Positions 61,057 to 64,000 of a DNA stretch of 64,000 bases are shown here, piece by piece (positions within the stretch are counted from its first letter, which is position 1; each line of letters starts with the position of its first letter). The notes beneath the pieces were generated by a model. It saw nothing but the letters and a program-made list of their open reading frames with translations, ran no database searches and was not told the origin of the DNA. The translations under genes and the position numbers were made by a program. The stretch lies in the NCBI GenBank assembly GCA_002633025.1, contig NMRB01001257.1, positions 124,547 to 188,546 on the forward strand, written 5' to 3'. The stretch is from Notospermus geniculatus. Its lineage: Eukaryota > Nemertea > Pilidiophora > Heteronemertea > Lineidae.

Positions 61057-61558
61057 AGGGCATTTGTTGTCGTTGTTGTTGCTCATGGAAATGGCTCCCG
61101 AAATATCACCGATCCTGGCAAACGCTAAAACAACATCCGTAGCTATAGACGTCCATTTTTGCTGGATACGAGTATTCCAAATTCCTGGCGTTGCTCAACT
61201 TTACTTCTAAACAGGAGCTGATTCCGATATTTCAAGGTGACCTCGACTGCTCCCAAACTGTTGTCCGGATGGGGCCGAAAGGTTACTATCTATCAAGCAC
61301 GATATAGCAAATAGAGCGTTCTACAGAAGTCTGATCTTAAATTCTATGTGTCAAACCAGAGGCAACTGGCTCGTGTCGGTCCGCCAACTTATCGTCCCTC
61401 AAACAAGTGACATTTTCTTTATCAGTTCATAGAATTACTCCAGAAATAACCTTTTTTTCACGTCATGATAAGTAGCTGGGTAGAAACAGGTTGATTTCAT
61501 GAGAACGACAGATGGACTACCGGAAGAAAATCCCACCGAGATTGAGAATCAATATTTC
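61057..61558. other. Non-coding host DNA
   Basis: No gene or clear repeat is seen. Confidence 0.3.
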
Positions 61559-62017
61559 TAAAGCCTCGCTTATGTCGCCCTTACGTACAGTCAGAACTAG
61601 TTGGCAACTGATAATCGGCGCGTAGTTGGAACTAATTAGTCACAACTACTAGGTGACATAAGCTCTCGGGCGTCAGAGAGTAACCAGTTGCCAACTAGTT
61701 GCAAACTAAAAATATCCAGATCCTGAAAGTCGCACATGTTCAACTTCAGCGACTAGTTGACAACTGTATCCTGAAGACAGCCAATGAAATTTGCTTTACA
61801 TTCCACGTGGCCTAACGTGACCACGTGACCTAATCACCACGTCACTTAAAATCAAAAGAAATCTGTGTCGACATATGCACTCAAAAGACGGCGAAAAACT
61901 AGTTCCAGGCAGTTGCGACCGATCGGTATTTTTCTACTCGGTGGCGACATAAGTTACCAGTTGCAACTTGTTGACGCTGTTTCTATCACAGCGTAGGGCG
62001 ACATAAGCGAGGCTTTA
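61559..62017. mobile_element. TA-flanked MITE with AAGCCTCGCTTATGTCGCCC ends
   Basis: Terminal repeats AAGCCTCGCTTATGTCGCCC and GGGCGACATAAGCGAGGCTT, flanked by TA on both sides. The interior repeats CTAGTTG/CAACTAG motifs. Confidence 0.8.
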
Positions 62018-62106
62018 TAAACTGCAACACCATCGGCGAGGATGCATTTTTCCTCTGCTTATTATTGCTCACAACGCCTCGGATCGTCAAGTTGTTGACT
62101 TGCGTG

Positions 62107-62600
62107 GAAGCCTAGCGCACATCGACCTTGCGACTGGAAGCAACTGAACGCAACAGGCGCTAACGATGTGCGCGGTTACGACTGGTCATTGCGGCAACAA
62201 GTGGCACAATCCAGTCTTCAATCTGGAACGCGCACATCGAACAGGCAACTGAACTGAACGCTACACGGAAATTGTCGATGTCTTCCGATCAGACCACTCG
62301 GGAGTCATTTTTGTGGGTCACCCGATTCCATCACATGACCAGGTGTGCTCCACAAACAAAGGAAAGTCATTGCCAGAGCGCGCACATCGAAGAGAACTAG
62401 AAGCAACGGTCGGCAACGAGTAGAACATGAGCAACTGGCTGGAACTAGCGGCCACGGTCGGTAATAGCGTTGCCGGGGCGCGCACATCGACCTGTTTGAG
62501 CATCTGGTCAGTTGCTGCTGTTTCCAGCCAGTCGCCCACCGTTGCCGGAAACGCCACTGCCGGTAGTTGCTTCCAGTCGCAAGGTCATCAGGATTGAGAA
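62107..62600. repeat. Cluster of GCGCACATCGA boxes
   Basis: GCGCACATCGA occurs about five times (near 62115, 62229, 62379, 62478 and reversed near 62170), with AGCAACTG/CAGTTGC patches between. GACCTTGCGACTGGAAGCAA near 62124 pairs with TTGCTTCCAGTCGCAAGGTC at 62566-62585, so the whole is a foldback. Confidence 0.6.
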
Positions 62601-63760
62601 TTTGATCATGCAACACGAGTCCCAATCAACGTGCATTGATTTCCTATCTTTAACTAGGATTTTTTCTCTTGCATTACAAACAAACGTATTGAATCACTCG
62701 GTTCCAGCGACCTCACTTCCAAACTCCTCACAGCGCCACCTAGTCTCCATCCTCAGCCATCATAAATGCGGAACGGAAGACGATGGGAATGAGAGTACAG
62801 TACCTCACTTCCACATTTTCGCGGCCATTTTCGGTCATGTGACATGAAGTAGCTTGTAGCAACGTCCTTTTAAAAGTCCCATATCACCGAGAAACTGCAC
62901 ATCATGCCAAGCGCCAACGATCATGCCAACGATCACGCCAACGACATTTCCTGCTGATGATAGCAGGTTATTTAATTTGGTTACGGTATCGAATTTTACG
63001 TGAGGAAACCAACTCGACTGTGTAGCCTACCTACCCTCCTGCTCTGAGTGGTCCGATTCGTCTTTTGTGGAGTAAATATCCATCTTCTGGTGACCATTCC
63101 ATCAAGCTGGCGGGCTTTCTTAGCCCAGAGTAATCGGTGGAATAACCACGATGATTGGTTATTCACAATAAATTCCACAATTAGGCCGTATCTCAAGTAA
63201 GGTACAGCATCGCACGTCTTCTAGAACACAAAGGCTCTATTCAATTTGTGCTCTCCAGTCCACGTGACAATTCTCTGAGTGGGCCGCATTGCCGACAATA
63301 CAATTAACATATATTTTACTGGAGTCTACCGCTCCATTCCTAAAAGCTGTTAATAGAACTCAATGTGCATGTACACGTTATCTTTGTGACGTTGCATGGA
63401 AGAGTACTCTTTAATCTAGGTACATACGTCATCAGTTTCTGTGTTTCTGGCGTGATTCGCCAAAAATCAGGCAATTTGTCAGATCGGTGTGTATTATGCC
63501 ATCTCACGGGTGCATTAAACAAGAATTTTGCTTGGTGAACTAATATTTTTCTCAAAAACTTTAACGTTTCAACCCACACGAAAAAGTTGTGAAACGTACG
63601 AACCACCAAACACTGTGGTCCATGGCGTAGATTCCTCTAATAAGGCCTCTGAAGAGTCAAATTTCCTGTATGAGGACACGTGAAGATTGCCCCGTGGCGG
63701 CGGGGGTGTGTTCAGTGGAAATGCACAGTGGACTACACATACAACCATAATAACGGCTGT
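62601..63760. other. Non-coding host DNA
   Basis: No gene is supported. CAACGATCATGCCAACGATC-type short repeats lie near 62908-62940. Confidence 0.3.
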
Positions 63761-63895
63761 TCCATCCACCCGCTGCCGGACAATTATCGGAACACCTCGA
63801 CTGAGGATTCGAGCGTCCCTAGATGCGGCCAGACNTTCCATCCACCCGCCGCCGGACAATTATCGGAACACCTCGACTGAGGATTCGAGCGTCCC
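63761..63895. repeat. 76-bp tandem duplication with N at the junction
   Basis: TCCATCCACCCGCTGCCGGA ... ACACCTCGACTGAGGATTCG occurs from 63761 and again from 63837. An N at 63835 lies exactly at the junction, so an assembly artefact is likely. Confidence 0.8.
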
Positions 63896-64000
63896 AAGAT
63901 GCGTCTCTCCTCCCAACGCTATCTAACTGGAGAACTATCGCCGTTCTAGAAGACGTAATCGGCAAATCCCATGGTCATCCTTTGTCGAGTGGTTCCTGTC

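Noticed and set aside
62305-62847. Frames of 79-111 aa on both strands
   Set aside because: They overlap the GCGCACATCGA foldback and lack any protein signature.

Overview
The window reads as genomic DNA of a marine invertebrate animal, most likely a deuterostome (echinoderm, hemichordate or amphioxus grade; the exact taxon cannot be fixed from sequence alone). Reasons: an interrupted host gene of the CARD/NB-ARC/TPR type that is expanded in such animals, a BEL/Pao retrotransposon, CR1/L2-like LINE ends, mariner and ISL2EU transposons, and a very dense load of foldback/MITE elements. Short and long N runs show that it is a draft assembly.

Region 1 (1-about 10,700) is an AT-rich, intron-free, tightly packed block of viral genes whose left end lies outside the window. 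It carries the C-terminus of a protein-primed type B DNA polymerase, a deoxynucleoside kinase fused to an HNH-type nuclease domain, a second HNH protein, a candidate jelly-roll major capsid protein, two related candidate minor capsid (penton-like) proteins, one of them frameshifted, and several membrane or coiled-coil proteins. It looks like an endogenous virus or Polinton/adintovirus-like element. Packaging ATPase, protease and integrase are not in the visible part. Ten of thirteen start codons sit in the context TAAATG, which resembles a poxvirus-type late promoter.

Region 2 (10,700-30,000) is host DNA almost filled by repeats: an orphan exon at 14,059-15,078 (-), tRNA-like sequences, foldbacks, and a nested transposon in which a dead mariner carries two hairpin MITEs in its left inverted repeat and a TTAA-flanked element in its reading frame, which itself holds two more foldbacks. 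One foldback has arms made of tandem 'CCCATTTCGCC' repeats.

Region 3 (30,200-40,640) holds exons of a host NB-ARC (STAND ATPase) gene with a CARD-like N-terminus and C-terminal TPR-like repeats. Its introns are loaded with MITEs, and its last exon is broken by a 346-bp tandem duplication.

Region 4 (41,000-64,000) contains foldbacks, an ISL2EU-type two-gene transposon (SWIM-YqaJ-PHD protein plus THAP-DDE transposase), an interrupted minisatellite, rearranged LINE fragments, duplicated RTE/SINE-like tails, a BEL/Pao polyprotein with the start of its 3' LTR, and several satellites and foldbacks up to the right edge.
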